In this document: positions 35,170 through 43,917 of the stretch, in pieces | How positions within the stretch are numbered: the stretch's first letter is position 1 | Layout of the letters: the number at the start of each line of letters is the position of its first letter | Origin: Lysobacter defluvii IMMIB APB-9 = DSM 18482 | GTDB lineage: Bacteria; Pseudomonadota; Gammaproteobacteria; Xanthomonadales; Xanthomonadaceae | Direction: 5' to 3' | NCBI RefSeq assembly: GCF_000423325.1 | Contig: NZ_AUHT01000012.1 | Span: forward strand, 1 to 64,000 | Length of the DNA: 64,000 nt | Position numbers and translations under genes: made by a program | The notes under the pieces: model-generated | What the model saw: the letters and a program-made list of their open reading frames with translations, nothing else | Database searches by the model: none | Told to the model about the DNA's origin: nothing

Positions 35170-35688
35170 TCATTCGACCTGCCGTGCGCCGTTGTCACGG
35201 GCCTGGCGGATCGCACGCCCCATCCGCGAACCACGATCATTGCTGCCGCGGTTGGCGGGCGGCCGCGGCGCGGACGCAGGCGGGCGCGCAGCGGGGCGTG
35301 GCGCCGTCGACAACGGACGACGCTCGACCGTCGGGGTCTGCTCCCTGCGGATCCGCTCGAGGTCGCGCCAGGGCGCGCGGTCGCGGTCGTTGCGCGGGCG
35401 GTCGTGCCCCTGGTCCGGGCGCGGGCGCACCACGATCGGCGGACGGTATCCCGGATACCCGTAGTAGCCACCTCGGTAGTAGCGCGGGCCGTACCAGCCA
35501 CGATAGCCGGCGTACGGCCAGTACCCGTAGCCGCGGCCATAGCGGTAGTCGCCGTAGACCCGGTAGTCCGTCGACGGATAGCCGTGGTAGTAGTCGCCAC
35601 GCGGGGAGTCGCGGTAGCCGTAGCCGGTGCTCACGCACCCGCCGAGCAGGACCACCGCCAACAGGGGGAGCAGGAGTTTGCGGAACAT
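35170..35688 (-). CDS. Tyr/Gly-rich lipoprotein
   Basis: This is a 172-residue lipoprotein (MFRKLLLPLLAVVLLGGC, lipobox LGGC). The mature N-terminal half is extremely rich in Tyr, Gly and Arg (YRYGRGYGYWPYAGYRGWYG); the C-terminal half is a disordered Pro/Arg/Ala stretch. Such sequences occur in envelope proteins of unknown role in this family. ATG 35688 behind GGAGACACCC was chosen over an upstream ATG that lacks a ribosome site. Confidence 0.7.
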   Translation of the reverse strand: MFRKLLLPLLAVVLLGGCVSTGYGYRDSPRGDYYHGYPSTDYRVYGDYRYGRGYGYWPYAGYRGWYGPRYYRGGYYGYPGYRPPIVVRPRPDQGHDRPRNDRDRAPWRDLERIRREQTPTVERRPLSTAPRPAARPPASAPRPPANRGSNDRGSRMGRAIRQARDNGARQVE

Positions 35689-35775
35689 GGGTGTCTCCGG
35701 GTTCTGGCGCCAATACATTTCAAACGTACAGCTTCACCGCGCGTTGACCGCGGCCTGCGGGGCGACGTAAAGCGT

Positions 35776-36405
35776 TCAGGAACCCGCCGCGCCGGCCCGC
35801 CCCGGCGGATCGGCCGCGACCTGCGCCTGCAGCTGCGCCAGTCCCTCGAACATCAACAGGCGGGCGACGCCGACCCGCTCCTCCAGCGGCCGCGCGGCCA
35901 GCACCTCCAGCAGCGTCCCGACCGACCGGCAGCGCGCCTGGTGGTCCGGGCCCTGCAAGCCCGCCATGAACCCGTCCCGGGTGAGCGCGGCGCGCACCCC
36001 GGCCTGCTTGAGCGCCTGCCGCGCGGCGCCTTCGTCCCACGGCTGCGGCGGTGCCTGCAGCGCTCCCAGCATCATCCCGGCCGCCGCCGTGACCAGGCGA
36101 TCGCGGCTGCGTGGCGGGAGGCGGCCTGCGGCGTCGTTGAGGCCGTCCAGCCCGCGATCGGCGCCCGGATCGAAGAGCGTGCACACCGCTGCGGCCTCCG
36201 CGGGATCACGGGCACTGGCGGTGATCGCCTGCAGCACCGCGTCGATCGCCTCCGGCGGCGCACGGCGGACGAGGTCCTCGCCCCCGGCCACCAGGAGGGT
36301 CGGATCCACGGCCAGCCACGACAGGTCGGGGGCCTGCTGCGCCTTCGCGGCAGGCAGCGCCAGCGCGGTCGACAGCACCAGACAGGCAAGCACGGGGTTG
36401 CGCAT
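35776..36405 (-). CDS. Secreted hypothetical protein
   Basis: This is a 209-residue protein with a signal peptide (MRNPVLACLVLSTALALPAAKA) and an all-helical, Ala/Leu-rich mature part with two cysteines (AAVCTLFDPGADRG and QARCRSVGTLLE), possibly joined. I do not recognise a family. A second in-frame ATG lies 9 nt upstream. It stands between the Tyr-rich lipoprotein and the exporter gene, same strand, with 65 bp to the latter. Confidence 0.6.
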   Translation of the reverse strand: MRNPVLACLVLSTALALPAAKAQQAPDLSWLAVDPTLLVAGGEDLVRRAPPEAIDAVLQAITASARDPAEAAAVCTLFDPGADRGLDGLNDAAGRLPPRSRDRLVTAAAGMMLGALQAPPQPWDEGAARQALKQAGVRAALTRDGFMAGLQGPDHQARCRSVGTLLEVLAARPLEERVGVARLLMFEGLAQLQAQVAADPPGRAGAAGS

Positions 36406-36470
36406 GGGCGGCACGCGGTTGCGGTACTCGGCCCGACTGTAGCGGCACCCGCCTGAATGCCGCGCCCCGG

Positions 36471-37469
36471 TCAACGGCCGCGGGCGCTGCGCAGCGCCTT
36501 CGCCTCGCGTTCGTCGGCGGTGGCGCTGCGCGCGGCGATCCAGCTGAAGACCACGATCCCGCCGATCACCAGCCCCGCGCCCAGCAACGAGCGGCCGCTC
36601 GGCCACGCCTCGCCCAGCCAGAGCACCCCGATGACGGTCGCGAACAGGATCTCCGACCCCTGCATCGCCTCCGCGGCCGCCAGCGGCACCGGCTTGTCGC
36701 GCACCATCCCCGTGGCCTGGAAGAACAGCACCGTGGCGATGATGCCCGCGCCCACGGCGACCCCGGCGGTCATCCAGACCTGTTCGACCGGGGGCGGTCC
36801 GGACACGGCGCCGGCGTACAGCGCCAGCACGATCCAGGCCGGCTGGCTGGCCAGGGTGAGGCCGAACACGCGCTGGGTGGCGTTGAGCTCCGGGACCCGG
36901 CCGGCGTTGCGCTCCAGGTGCAGCAGCAGCCCGCGGTTGCCGAGCGGATAGGCGAACGCGGCGATCGCCACCACCACCAGCGCGACCCAGCCGGCGCGGT
37001 CGATGCCGCCGCCATGGCCGGCCTGCATCAGCAACACGCCGGCCACGATCACCAGCCCGACCACCAGCGCCTGCCACGGGATCCGGCGCCGCTCGTCGTC
37101 GTACAGCAGCGGCGCGCACAGCGTGCCGGCCACCACGGTGAGCTGGAACGTGCCCGCGACCAGCCACGACGGCCCGCTGGAGGCGGCGTAGCTCAGGCCC
37201 ATGTAGAAGACGACGAATCCCACCGTGCTCCAGCCGAGCCAGGCACCGGGGCGGGCGCGGATCGCCTGCCAGACCGGCCCCATGCCGCCCTGCCAGTGCA
37301 CCAGCGGCAGCATCAGCGGCAGGGTGATGAGGTAGCGCAGGCTGGCGGTCCACGCCCAGTGGCCGCCGACGTTCGCCGCCGCCCGGTTGAGGACGTAGCT
37401 GGAGGTGAAGAACAGCGCCGAGGCGAGGGCCAGGCCCACGGCCAGCAGCGCGGTGGTGCGGCGGTCCAC
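36471..37469 (-). CDS. EmrE-type multidrug resistance efflux transporter family protein
   Basis: This is a 332-residue protein with ten membrane helices, the size of two fused EamA/SMR repeats. SYVLNRAAANVGGHWAWTAS in helix 1 and AMQGSEILFATVIGVLWLGE near the end fit the PF13536-type (multidrug resistance efflux transporter) family rather than the classic RhaT group. The substrate is unknown. It is the last gene behind the biotin cluster, 6 bp after the bioC stop, so it may be co-transcribed. Confidence 0.8.
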   Translation of the reverse strand: MDRRTTALLAVGLALASALFFTSSYVLNRAAANVGGHWAWTASLRYLITLPLMLPLVHWQGGMGPVWQAIRARPGAWLGWSTVGFVVFYMGLSYAASSGPSWLVAGTFQLTVVAGTLCAPLLYDDERRRIPWQALVVGLVIVAGVLLMQAGHGGGIDRAGWVALVVVAIAAFAYPLGNRGLLLHLERNAGRVPELNATQRVFGLTLASQPAWIVLALYAGAVSGPPPVEQVWMTAGVAVGAGIIATVLFFQATGMVRDKPVPLAAAEAMQGSEILFATVIGVLWLGEAWPSGRSLLGAGLVIGGIVVFSWIAARSATADEREAKALRSARGR

Positions 37470-37475
37470 GGTGGC

Positions 37476-38384
37476 TCAGCGGCGCCGGACGCGGATCGCC
37501 GACAACGGGACCTGCACCTCGTCGACGCCGGCCACGCGGATCGGGGCCCCCGGCGGCGGCCCCCAGGCCTGGGCGTAGATCACCTCGCAGGTGACCGGCA
37601 GCATGCCGTCCCCGGTACGCATCGCCTCGTAGGCCGCGGCGGCCCGCTCGAACCTGCCGCGCCCGGTGAGGGTCCGCCGGCGCGTGGACAGTGCATTGGT
37701 CGCGCCCAGCTGGCGCAGCCTGCCCATCACCGCGGCCATGTCCGGCTCGGCGGCGTGGAACAGGTCGCGGTCGAGCACCGGGTCCTTGAACCCGGCCTCG
37801 ATCAGCGCATCGCCGAACTGGCCGATCTGCACGAACGGGCTGACGTGCGGGGCATCGTCGGCGGCAGCGAAGGCGGAGCGCAGCTCAACGAGCGTGTCGT
37901 GGCCGAAGGTCGAGACCAGCAGCATCCCGGCCGGCTTGAGCACGCGCCGGAATCCGGCCAGCACCGCCGGCAGGTCATCGACCCACTGCAGGCACAGGTT
38001 CGAGAACAGCACGTCGACGCTGCGGTCCGCCAGCGGCAGCGCGCGGGCGTCGGCGCGCACCGGCTCCGGCCGCCTCGCAAAGGGATTCAGCTTGCGGCCG
38101 CCCTGGCCCCGCACCTTCTCCAGCATCCCGCCGGCGGAGTCGACCGCGACCACCCGTGCCTTCGGCCAGCGCGCCTGCAGGGCCGCGGCCTGGTGGCCCG
38201 GCCCGCTGCCGACGTCCACGACCAGCTCCGGTGGATCGCGGGCGAGCGCAGGATCATCGAGGTAGTCCAGCGACTCGGCCAGGCGGCTGCCGACCTCGCG
38301 GTGCAGCGCGTCCGCGTCGGCGTAGCTGCCAGCGGCGCGATCGAAGGCGCGGCGGACCTGGCGGGTGTCGAAGAGTTCGGCCAT
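37476..38384 (-). CDS. bioC: Malonyl-ACP O-methyltransferase BioC
   Basis: This is a 302-residue SAM methyltransferase. The start QVRRAFDRAAGSYADADALH is typical for BioC; VVDVGSGPGHQAAALQARWP is motif I for SAM binding, then NLCLQWVDDLPAVL. It methylates malonyl-ACP so that fatty acid synthesis can build pimeloyl-ACP methyl ester. It lies 16 bp after bioH in the biotin cluster. A GACAAT sequence 6 nt before the ATG could act as an internal promoter. Confidence 0.94.
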   Translation of the reverse strand: MAELFDTRQVRRAFDRAAGSYADADALHREVGSRLAESLDYLDDPALARDPPELVVDVGSGPGHQAAALQARWPKARVVAVDSAGGMLEKVRGQGGRKLNPFARRPEPVRADARALPLADRSVDVLFSNLCLQWVDDLPAVLAGFRRVLKPAGMLLVSTFGHDTLVELRSAFAAADDAPHVSPFVQIGQFGDALIEAGFKDPVLDRDLFHAAEPDMAAVMGRLRQLGATNALSTRRRTLTGRGRFERAAAAYEAMRTGDGMLPVTCEVIYAQAWGPPPGAPIRVAGVDEVQVPLSAIRVRRR

Positions 38385-38400
38385 GGCGCCATTGTCGCCG

Positions 38401-39171
38401 CTACGGCGAGGGGAGTGTCCGGAGGAAGCCGTCGACTGCATCGGCGACCTGGTCCGGGGCGCCCAGGAACGGGGCATGACCGGCCTGGTCGATCTGCACA
38501 GCGCGTGCCCCGGGTGCCAGCGCCGCCGCGGCGGGCATCGCCCCCTGCGGGACCAGCCGGTCGCGGCGCCCGGAGAGCCACAGGCTCGGCACTCGCAGCT
38601 GCGCAAGGTCGTCGCGCAGGTCGACCGAGTCCAGCAGGCGCAGTCCTTCCTGCAGGATGCGGGGGTCCGGCTCCCCGCGCTCGAAGGCCTGGGCACGCAG
38701 CTGCCGCAGTTCCCGTTGCGCGTCTTCCGAGCCGAGCGCCTCCAGCGCAAGGAAGCCTTCCAGCGTGCCGCGGAAGTCCCGCCCCAGGGCCTCGCCGAAC
38801 TCGCGGAACAGGCTCGCCCCCACCCCGTGCGGCCAGTCGGTCCCCAGGACGAAGCGCGGCGAGGAGGCGACCATCACGACGCCGCGCACGCGCTCCGGGT
38901 GGCCGAGCGCGGCATGCAGCGCAAGCAGGCCACCCAGCGACCATCCCAGCCAGGCGGCGCCGGGGAACTGGCCGACCAGTTCGCCGGCAAGGGCCGCCGG
39001 CTCCAGCGCGGCGGTGCTGGTGCGTGCGTGGCCATGGCCGGGCAGGTCGACCAGGTGCAGCGTGTAGCGGTCTTCCAGGCGGGCGGCGAGCGGGCCGAAC
39101 AGCCCGGAGTGCATGGCCCAGCCGTGGACCAGCACCAGCGCCGGCCCCTGCCCGCGGGTCTCGACGCGCAT
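38401..39171 (-). CDS. bioH: Pimeloyl-ACP methyl ester esterase BioH
   Basis: This is a 256-residue alpha/beta hydrolase. LVLVHGWAMHSGLFGPLA is the BioH-type oxyanion motif, LGWSLGGLLAL has the nucleophile Ser (about residue 83), and QAGHAPFLGAPD the catalytic His. It cleaves the methyl ester of pimeloyl-ACP, ending chain building before BioF. Its ATG overlaps the bioF stop codon. Confidence 0.93.
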   Translation of the reverse strand: MRVETRGQGPALVLVHGWAMHSGLFGPLAARLEDRYTLHLVDLPGHGHARTSTAALEPAALAGELVGQFPGAAWLGWSLGGLLALHAALGHPERVRGVVMVASSPRFVLGTDWPHGVGASLFREFGEALGRDFRGTLEGFLALEALGSEDAQRELRQLRAQAFERGEPDPRILQEGLRLLDSVDLRDDLAQLRVPSLWLSGRRDRLVPQGAMPAAAALAPGARAVQIDQAGHAPFLGAPDQVADAVDGFLRTLPSP

Positions 39172-40382
39172 CAGGCCGGCTCGGGAATCGTGGGGTCGGG
39201 GGAGGGGGATGCGGCGGCCACCCGGTCGCGGGCCCTGGCCATCGCCTCGACCAGGCCGACCACTTCCGCCGGGGTATGCAGCGCGCTCAGGCCCACGCGC
39301 AGGCGCGCCTGCCCCGGTGCCGCGCGGACGACCCCGACCCAATAACCGGCGTCCTCCAGGTCCGCCGACATCGCCAACGCGGCGTGGTCCGCACCGACGA
39401 GCACCGCCTGGATCGGCGAATCGGAAGGCAGCAGGTCCAGCCCGGCCGTCCCGGCCAGGGCGCGGAAGGTCGCGATCAGCCCCTGCAGGCGTTCGCGCCG
39501 CCACTCCTGCGACCGCGCCTGACGCACCGCGACCAGGCTGGCGTGGGCAAGCGCCGGCGGCAGTGCGGTGCTGTGGACGTAAGGCCGTGCCGTCTCGGCA
39601 AGGTGCTCGACCAGGGCGGTGTCCCCCGCCAGCACCGCGCCATAGCCGCCCAGCGCCTTGCCCAGGCTGACCAGCTGCAGCGGCACGGCGACATGGTCCA
39701 GCCCGGCGGCGGCGACGCTGCCCCGTCCTTCCGGACCCACCACGCCGACGCCGTGGGCATCGTCCACGTACAGCAGCGCGCCCTGCACCCGCGCCACCAC
39801 CGCGAGCTGGCGCAGCGGGGCGAGGTCGCCGTCCATGCCGAACAGCCCGTCGGTCGCCACCACCGCCATGCCGCCGGTGTGCGCCCGCAGCTGGCGCAGC
39901 GCGCCCTCGGCGTCGGCATGCGGGTAGCGCCGCAGCTTGCAGCCCGCCAGCCGCGCGCCATCGACCAGGCTGGCGTGGTTGAGCCGGTCCTGCACGCAGG
40001 CGTCGCCCTCGCCCAGCAGCGACTGCAGCACCGCCAGGTTGGCCAGGTAGCCGCTCCCCAGCAGCAGCGCGGCCGGGACCTGCAGCCAATCGGCGACCTC
40101 CCGCTCCAGCGCCTGGTGCGCGGCGTGGTGGCCGCATTCCAGGTGCGGGGCGGTCGCGCCGGCCCCTTCCCGGGCGGCGCCGTCCTGCAGCGCGGACGCA
40201 ACGGTGAAGTGCTGGGACAGTCCTAGGTAATCGTTGCTGGAGAAGTTGAGCAGCTCGCGGCCGTCGACGAAGAAGCGCATGCCCCGGCGGCGCTCGACCA
40301 GCCGTCGGACGCGCCTGCGCGAGGTGGCTTCCCGTACCAGCCGGGCCGCCTCAATGCGCTGCCGCCAGCCCGGGCGCGACAT
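39171..40382 (-). CDS. bioF: 8-amino-7-oxononanoate synthase BioF
   Basis: This is a 403-residue PLP enzyme that joins pimeloyl-ACP and alanine to give [19 protein letters not shown] is the family start, [11 protein letters not shown] holds the PLP-ring Asp-His, and [11 protein letters not shown] the Schiff-base Lys. It is slightly longer than the E. coli enzyme because of a basic N-terminus. One base separates it from bioB. Confidence 0.95.
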   Translation of the reverse strand: MSRPGWRQRIEAARLVREATSRRRVRRLVERRRGMRFFVDGRELLNFSSNDYLGLSQHFTVASALQDGAAREGAGATAPHLECGHHAAHQALEREVADWLQVPAALLLGSGYLANLAVLQSLLGEGDACVQDRLNHASLVDGARLAGCKLRRYPHADAEGALRQLRAHTGGMAVVATDGLFGMDGDLAPLRQLAVVARVQGALLYVDDAHGVGVVGPEGRGSVAAAGLDHVAVPLQLVSLGKALGGYGAVLAGDTALVEHLAETARPYVHSTALPPALAHASLVAVRQARSQEWRRERLQGLIATFRALAGTAGLDLLPSDSPIQAVLVGADHAALAMSADLEDAGYWVGVVRAAPGQARLRVGLSALHTPAEVVGLVEAMARARDRVAAASPSPDPTIPEPA

Positions 40383-40383
40383 G

Positions 40384-41370
40384 TCAGGCCTGCATCGCCT
40401 GCAGCCCGAGGCGCTCGAACAGCGCCACGTCCCGTGACGTCGCCGGATTGGGCGTCGTCAGCAGCTGCTCCCCGAAGAAGATCGAGTTCGCGCCCGCCAG
40501 GAAGCACAGCGCCTGCAACTCGTCACCCATGGTTTCCCGTCCCGCGGAGAGCCGCAGCATCGAGCGCGGCATCAGCAGTCGTGCGGTCGCGACGGTACGG
40601 ACGAATTCGAACGGATCCAGTTCGCTCCGCTCCGGATCGTCAGCCAGTGGAGTACCGGGCACCGCGACCAAGAGGTTGATCGGCACCGACTCCGGATGCG
40701 CCGGCAGGTTGGCCAGCCCCTGCAGCAACCCGGCGCGCTGCAGCCGGGTCTCGCCCATGCCCACGATGCCGCCGCAGCAGGTCTTCAACCCCGCGTCCCG
40801 GACATGCCCGAGGGTATCCAGCCGGTCCTGGTATGCGCGGGTGCCGATCACCTGGCCGTAGAACTCCGGCGCGGTGTCGAGGTTGTGGTTGTAGTAGTCG
40901 AGCCCCGCGTCCCTGAGCGTGCGGGCCTGGTCGGCCCCGAGCATGCCCAGCGTGGCGCAGGTCTCGAGCCCCAGCGCCTTCACCCCGGCGACCATCGCCG
41001 CGACCTTGGGGATGTCGCGGTCCTTGGGCGAACGCCACGCGGCGCCCATGCAGAAACGGGTAGCGCCGGCCGCCTTGGCGGCGCGGGCACGCTCGAGCAC
41101 CTCTCCGGTGTCCATGAGCTTCGAGGCATCCACCCCGGTGTGGTAGCGCTGCGCCTGCGGGCAGTAGCCGCAATCCTCCGGGCAGCCACCGGTCTTCACC
41201 GAAAGAAGGGTGCTGACCTGTATCTGGGCGGGATCGAAGTGTTCCCGATGCACGGCGGCGGCCCGGAACAGCAGCTCGGGCAGCGGCAACCCCATCAACG
41301 CGAGGATTTCGTCGCGCTCCCAATCATGGCGCAGCGGCACCTCGACGAGTGGTTGTAGGACGGCGTTCAT
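40384..41370 (-). CDS. bioB: Biotin synthase BioB
   Basis: This is a 328-residue radical SAM enzyme that inserts sulfur into dethiobiotin. [20 protein letters not shown] holds the CxxxCxxC cluster ligands, [15 protein letters not shown] the second-cluster residues, and [13 protein letters not shown] the substrate pocket. ATG 41370 was chosen; a longer frame upstream has no similarity. It heads the biotin cluster bioB-bioF-bioH-bioC. bioA and bioD are not in the window. The 49-bp gap to divergent comF carries a palindrome. Confidence 0.96.
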   Translation of the reverse strand: MNAVLQPLVEVPLRHDWERDEILALMGLPLPELLFRAAAVHREHFDPAQIQVSTLLSVKTGGCPEDCGYCPQAQRYHTGVDASKLMDTGEVLERARAAKAAGATRFCMGAAWRSPKDRDIPKVAAMVAGVKALGLETCATLGMLGADQARTLRDAGLDYYNHNLDTAPEFYGQVIGTRAYQDRLDTLGHVRDAGLKTCCGGIVGMGETRLQRAGLLQGLANLPAHPESVPINLLVAVPGTPLADDPERSELDPFEFVRTVATARLLMPRSMLRLSAGRETMGDELQALCFLAGANSIFFGEQLLTTPNPATSRDVALFERLGLQAMQA

Positions 41371-41386
41371 CGAGGTTTTCCGACAG

Positions 41387-41400
41387 CGGCCACGTGGCCG
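41387..41400. promoter_or_regulatory. Perfect 14-bp palindrome between bioB and comF
   Basis: CGGCCACGTGGCCG is a perfect palindrome in the 49-bp divergent gap, placed 17 bp from the bioB ATG and 20 bp from the comF ATG. It does not resemble the enterobacterial BirA box (TTGTTAACC type). It may be an operator for one or both genes. Confidence 0.35.
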
Positions 41401-41419
41401 AACCGGCAGTCTCGGAAGC

Positions 41420-42172
41420 ATGCCGGACACTGTCAACCAAGCAGGCCCCGCCTACGGGATCCGCGAACGGATCGGGTTCTGGCTGCGCAACGATGCCACC
41501 CGGCTGCTGTTTCCCTCCGTTTGCCTGGCCTGCGGCGAGCCCGGAGTGGATGGCCTGGACCTGTGTGCGGACTGCCTGGCGGCACTGCCGTGGCAGCCTC
41601 CTTCGTGCATCCGCTGCGCCCTGCCGCTCCGGATACCGACGGGCGACGACACCTGCGCCGCCTGCATGCTCGACCCGCCACCGCTCGCCGCCACCCGTGC
41701 CGCCTGCCTGTACGACGCGCCTCTGGACCGGCTGCTGCCGCGCTTCAAGTTTCATGGCGACCTGGCCGCCGGGCGGCTGCTGTCGCAGCTGATGGCGCGG
41801 GCGTTCAGCGGGGTGCCGCGGCCGGACGCCCTGGTGCCGGTCCCCCTGCATCGCGCGCGGCTGCGGCGCCGCGGCTACGACCAGGCGCTCGAACTGGCAC
41901 GGCCGCTCGCCGGCGCACTGGACATCGCGCTGCGCCCGGACCTGCTGGTGCGCCAGCGCCACACGCAACCGCAGTCCACCCTGGACGCAGCGACGCGCCG
42001 GGAGAACCTGGTCGATGCCTTCGTGGTGCCCGGCACCGAGCCCCTGCCCGCGCACATCGCCCTGGTCGACGACGTCATGACCACCGGCGCCACCCTGCAC
42101 GCCGCGGCAGAGGCGCTGCTCGACGCCGGGGCGGCGCGGGTGGACGCCTGGGTCTGCGGGCGGGCGCTGTGA
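41420..42172 (+). CDS. ComF-family phosphoribosyltransferase-like protein
   Basis: This is a 250-residue protein. Four Cys pairs in the first 75 residues ([22 protein letters not shown]) form the ComF zinc finger, and the C-terminal half is a PRTase domain with [18 protein letters not shown] and [12 protein letters not shown] (PRPP loop). The family is needed for DNA uptake in naturally competent bacteria and is called GntX in enterics. It is divergent from bioB and convergent with ubiA. Confidence 0.9.
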   Translation: MPDTVNQAGPAYGIRERIGFWLRNDATRLLFPSVCLACGEPGVDGLDLCADCLAALPWQPPSCIRCALPLRIPTGDDTCAACMLDPPPLAATRAACLYDAPLDRLLPRFKFHGDLAAGRLLSQLMARAFSGVPRPDALVPVPLHRARLRRRGYDQALELARPLAGALDIALRPDLLVRQRHTQPQSTLDAATRRENLVDAFVVPGTEPLPAHIALVDDVMTTGATLHAAAEALLDAGAARVDAWVCGRAL

Positions 42173-42187
42173 GGCCGGCGCCCGGCT

Positions 42188-43084
42188 TCAGCGCAGCGCG
42201 TAGTCGGCGGCGATGCCCGCGAAGATCGCCAGCCCCACCCAGTGGTTGTGCAGGAAGGCCCGGAAGCACGGCCCCCGCCCGCGCCGGCGGCAGATCCAGA
42301 ACTCCCAGGCGACCAGCACCACCGCCACGGCCAGCCCGGCGTAATAGGGAGCGCCGAGCCCGGCCCGCTGCCCCACCAGCGCCAGGGCCAGGAACACCAG
42401 CACGTACAGCACGCCCTGGATGTGCAGGTCGAGCTCGCCGAACAGGATCGCGGTGGACTTGCCGCCGACCTTCAGGTCGTCCTCGCGGTCGACCATCGCG
42501 TACCAGGTGTCGTAGGCGGTCGACCAGATGATGTTGGCCACGTACAGCAGCCAGCCCACCGCCGGCACCTCGCCCTGGACCGCGGCAAAGCCCATCGGGA
42601 TCGCCCAGCCGAAGGACATCCCCAGGTACACCTGCGGCAGGTGGGTGTAGCGCTTGAGGTAGGGATACGTGGCCGCCAGGAACAGGCCGACGAAGCTGAG
42701 CGCGATGGTCAGCCGGTTCATCGTCAGCACCAGCGCGAACGCCGCCAGCATCAACACCGCGAACAGCGCCAGCGCCTCGCGGCCGGACACCTCGCCGGTC
42801 GCCAGCGGACGGTCCCGGGTGCGCTCCACGTGCGGATCCAGCCAGCGGTCGGCGTAGTCGTTGATGACGCAGCCCGCGGAGCGGGTCAGCCAGACCCCGA
42901 CGGTGAACACGAACAGCGTCCACAACGGCGGTACGCCGCTGGCCGCGATCCACAGCGCCCACCACGTCGGCCACAGCAGCAGCAGCCAGCCGATCGGGCG
43001 GTCGTTGCGGGTCAGGCGCCAGTACGCGTCCAGGCGCGACTTCCATGCCGGACGGGCCGGCAGGTGCGGAGCGGGGGAACTCAT
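42188..43084 (-). CDS. ubiA: 4-hydroxybenzoate octaprenyltransferase UbiA
   Basis: This 298-residue membrane enzyme prenylates 4-hydroxybenzoate in ubiquinone synthesis. [19 protein letters not shown] contains the first Asp-rich motif NDxxDxxx[20 protein letters not shown] contains the second. Eight to nine helices fit the family. I chose ATG 43084; CATAAT lies exactly 6 nt upstream. It is divergent from the tRNA-Arg gene. Confidence 0.95.
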   Translation of the reverse strand: MSSPAPHLPARPAWKSRLDAYWRLTRNDRPIGWLLLLWPTWWALWIAASGVPPLWTLFVFTVGVWLTRSAGCVINDYADRWLDPHVERTRDRPLATGEVSGREALALFAVLMLAAFALVLTMNRLTIALSFVGLFLAATYPYLKRYTHLPQVYLGMSFGWAIPMGFAAVQGEVPAVGWLLYVANIIWSTAYDTWYAMVDREDDLKVGGKSTAILFGELDLHIQGVLYVLVFLALALVGQRAGLGAPYYAGLAVAVVLVAWEFWICRRRGRGPCFRAFLHNHWVGLAIFAGIAADYALR

Positions 43085-43090
43085 GGCGCA

Positions 43091-43096
43091 ATTATG
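43091..43096 (-). promoter_or_regulatory. ubiA: -10-like hexamer at the ubiA start
   Basis: On the - strand CTCCATAATTGCGCCATG places CATAAT (5 of 6 consensus bases) 6 nt before the ATG, which predicts a leaderless ubiA mRNA. Confidence 0.45.
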
Positions 43097-43150
43097 GAGC
43101 AGCGTTCCGGGGCCGGCAGCGAATGCGTGCAGCGCGCGCGGATTTGCCGG

Positions 43151-43156
43151 TAGAAT
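43151..43156 (+). promoter_or_regulatory. Putative -10 box of the tRNA-Arg gene
   Basis: TAGAAT is followed by a GC-rich stretch (GCCCCTCCGCGCGG), the discriminator type expected for stringently controlled stable-RNA promoters. The start would lie about 28 nt before the tRNA 5' end. Confidence 0.45.
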
Positions 43157-43191
43157 GCCCCTCCGCGCGGCCCCGGGCCGCACCGGACAGC

Positions 43192-43268
43192 GCGCCTGTA
43201 GCTCAGCCGGATAGAGTAGTGGCTTCCGAAGCCATTGGTCGGGGGTTCGAATCCCTCCAGGCGCGCCA
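43192..43268 (+). tRNA. tRNA-Arg (anticodon CCG)
   Basis: This is a 77-nt cloverleaf. The acceptor stem GCGCCTG pairs with CAGGCGC (43258-43264), then G and an encoded CCA (43266-43268). The D arm is GTAGCTCAGCCGGATAGAG; the anticodon stem GTGGC/GCCAT bounds loop TTCCGAA with CCG at positions 34-36, reading CGG. The T arm is GGGGG-TTCGAAT-CCCTC. Confidence 0.97.
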
Positions 43269-43287
43269 TCTCTGCCAAGGGTGGATC

Positions 43288-43803
43288 GTGCGCAACTACG
43301 ACCTGGAATTCCTCAAGAAGTTCTCGCTGATGATCGGCTTGCTGGCGCTGCTGACGCTGGGGCTGCTGGTGGGCGCGTGGTGGATCCACAAGTCCCAGCC
43401 GGTCGAGGTGCCCGAGTCCGTCACCCGGGCCGTCGAGGCGCGCATCGCCCCCGTCGGCGCCGTCTACGCAGGCAGCACCGGCGCCGCGGCCCAGGCCGCC
43501 GCCGCGGCCGCCGCGGCCGCCGCGGCCAGTGCCAACGTCGCCTATGACGGCACCCTGGACGGCTCGGTGATCTTCAACAACCTGTGCGGCAGCTGCCATA
43601 GCAGCGGTGTCGGCGGCGCGCCGACCCTGAGCCGTGCCGACTGGACCAGCCGCATCGCCCAGGGCGTGGAAACTCTGCACACCCACGCGATCGAGGGCTT
43701 CACCGGCAACAGCGGCATCATGCCGCCCAAGGGTGGCAACCCGGCCCTGACCGACGAGCAGGTGGTCGCCGCCGTGGACTGGATGCTCGACAACCTCGAG
43801 TAG
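43288..43803 (+). CDS. Membrane-anchored c5-type cytochrome c
   Basis: This is a 171-residue protein starting at GTG 43288, 20 nt after the tRNA. The N-terminal membrane anchor (about residues 13-33) precedes an alanine run of about 15 residues that acts as a linker, then a class I c5 domain with the heme motif CGSCH (about residue 100) and IMPPKGGN, whose Met is the likely sixth ligand. It carries electrons in the periplasm. It may be co-transcribed with the tRNA. Confidence 0.88.
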   Translation: MRNYDLEFLKKFSLMIGLLALLTLGLLVGAWWIHKSQPVEVPESVTRAVEARIAPVGAVYAGSTGAAAQAAAAAAAAAAASANVAYDGTLDGSVIFNNLCGSCHSSGVGGAPTLSRADWTSRIAQGVETLHTHAIEGFTGNSGIMPPKGGNPALTDEQVVAAVDWMLDNLE

Positions 43804-43826
43804 GCGCCCCGCCTCGCCCGCTCTCC

Positions 43827-43852
43827 ACGACGCCGCCTCCGGGCGGCGTCGT
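43827..43852 (+). terminator. Terminator-like hairpin after the cytochrome gene
   Basis: ACGACGCCGCC (43827-43837) pairs with GGCGGCGTCGT (43842-43852) with a 4-nt loop, followed by CGTTTCC. An 11-bp stem with only a short T stretch. Confidence 0.6.
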
Positions 43853-43904
43853 CGTTTCCGGCGCCGGTGGCCGCGGGGTGATGGGAGCCGCGGAGGCCCG
43901 CCGG

Positions 43905-43910
43905 TATCAT
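43905..43910 (+). promoter_or_regulatory. -10-like hexamer at the hydrolase start (43918)
   Basis: GGTATCATGTGGCCC precedes ATG; TATCAT ends 7 nt before it and no ribosome site is present. This suggests a leaderless start for the hydrolase-zapE pair. Confidence 0.4.
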
Positions 43911-43917
43911 GTGGCCC

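Noticed and set aside
36918..40226. A 1100-codon open frame on the + strand across the exporter and bioC-bioH-bioF genes
   Set aside because: It spans four well-supported - strand genes and shows no motif; it is a shadow frame.
41371..41419. A BirA-type biotin operator
   Set aside because: No TTGTTAACC/GGTTGACAA-like dyad is present; only the CGGCCACGTGGCCG palindrome is seen.
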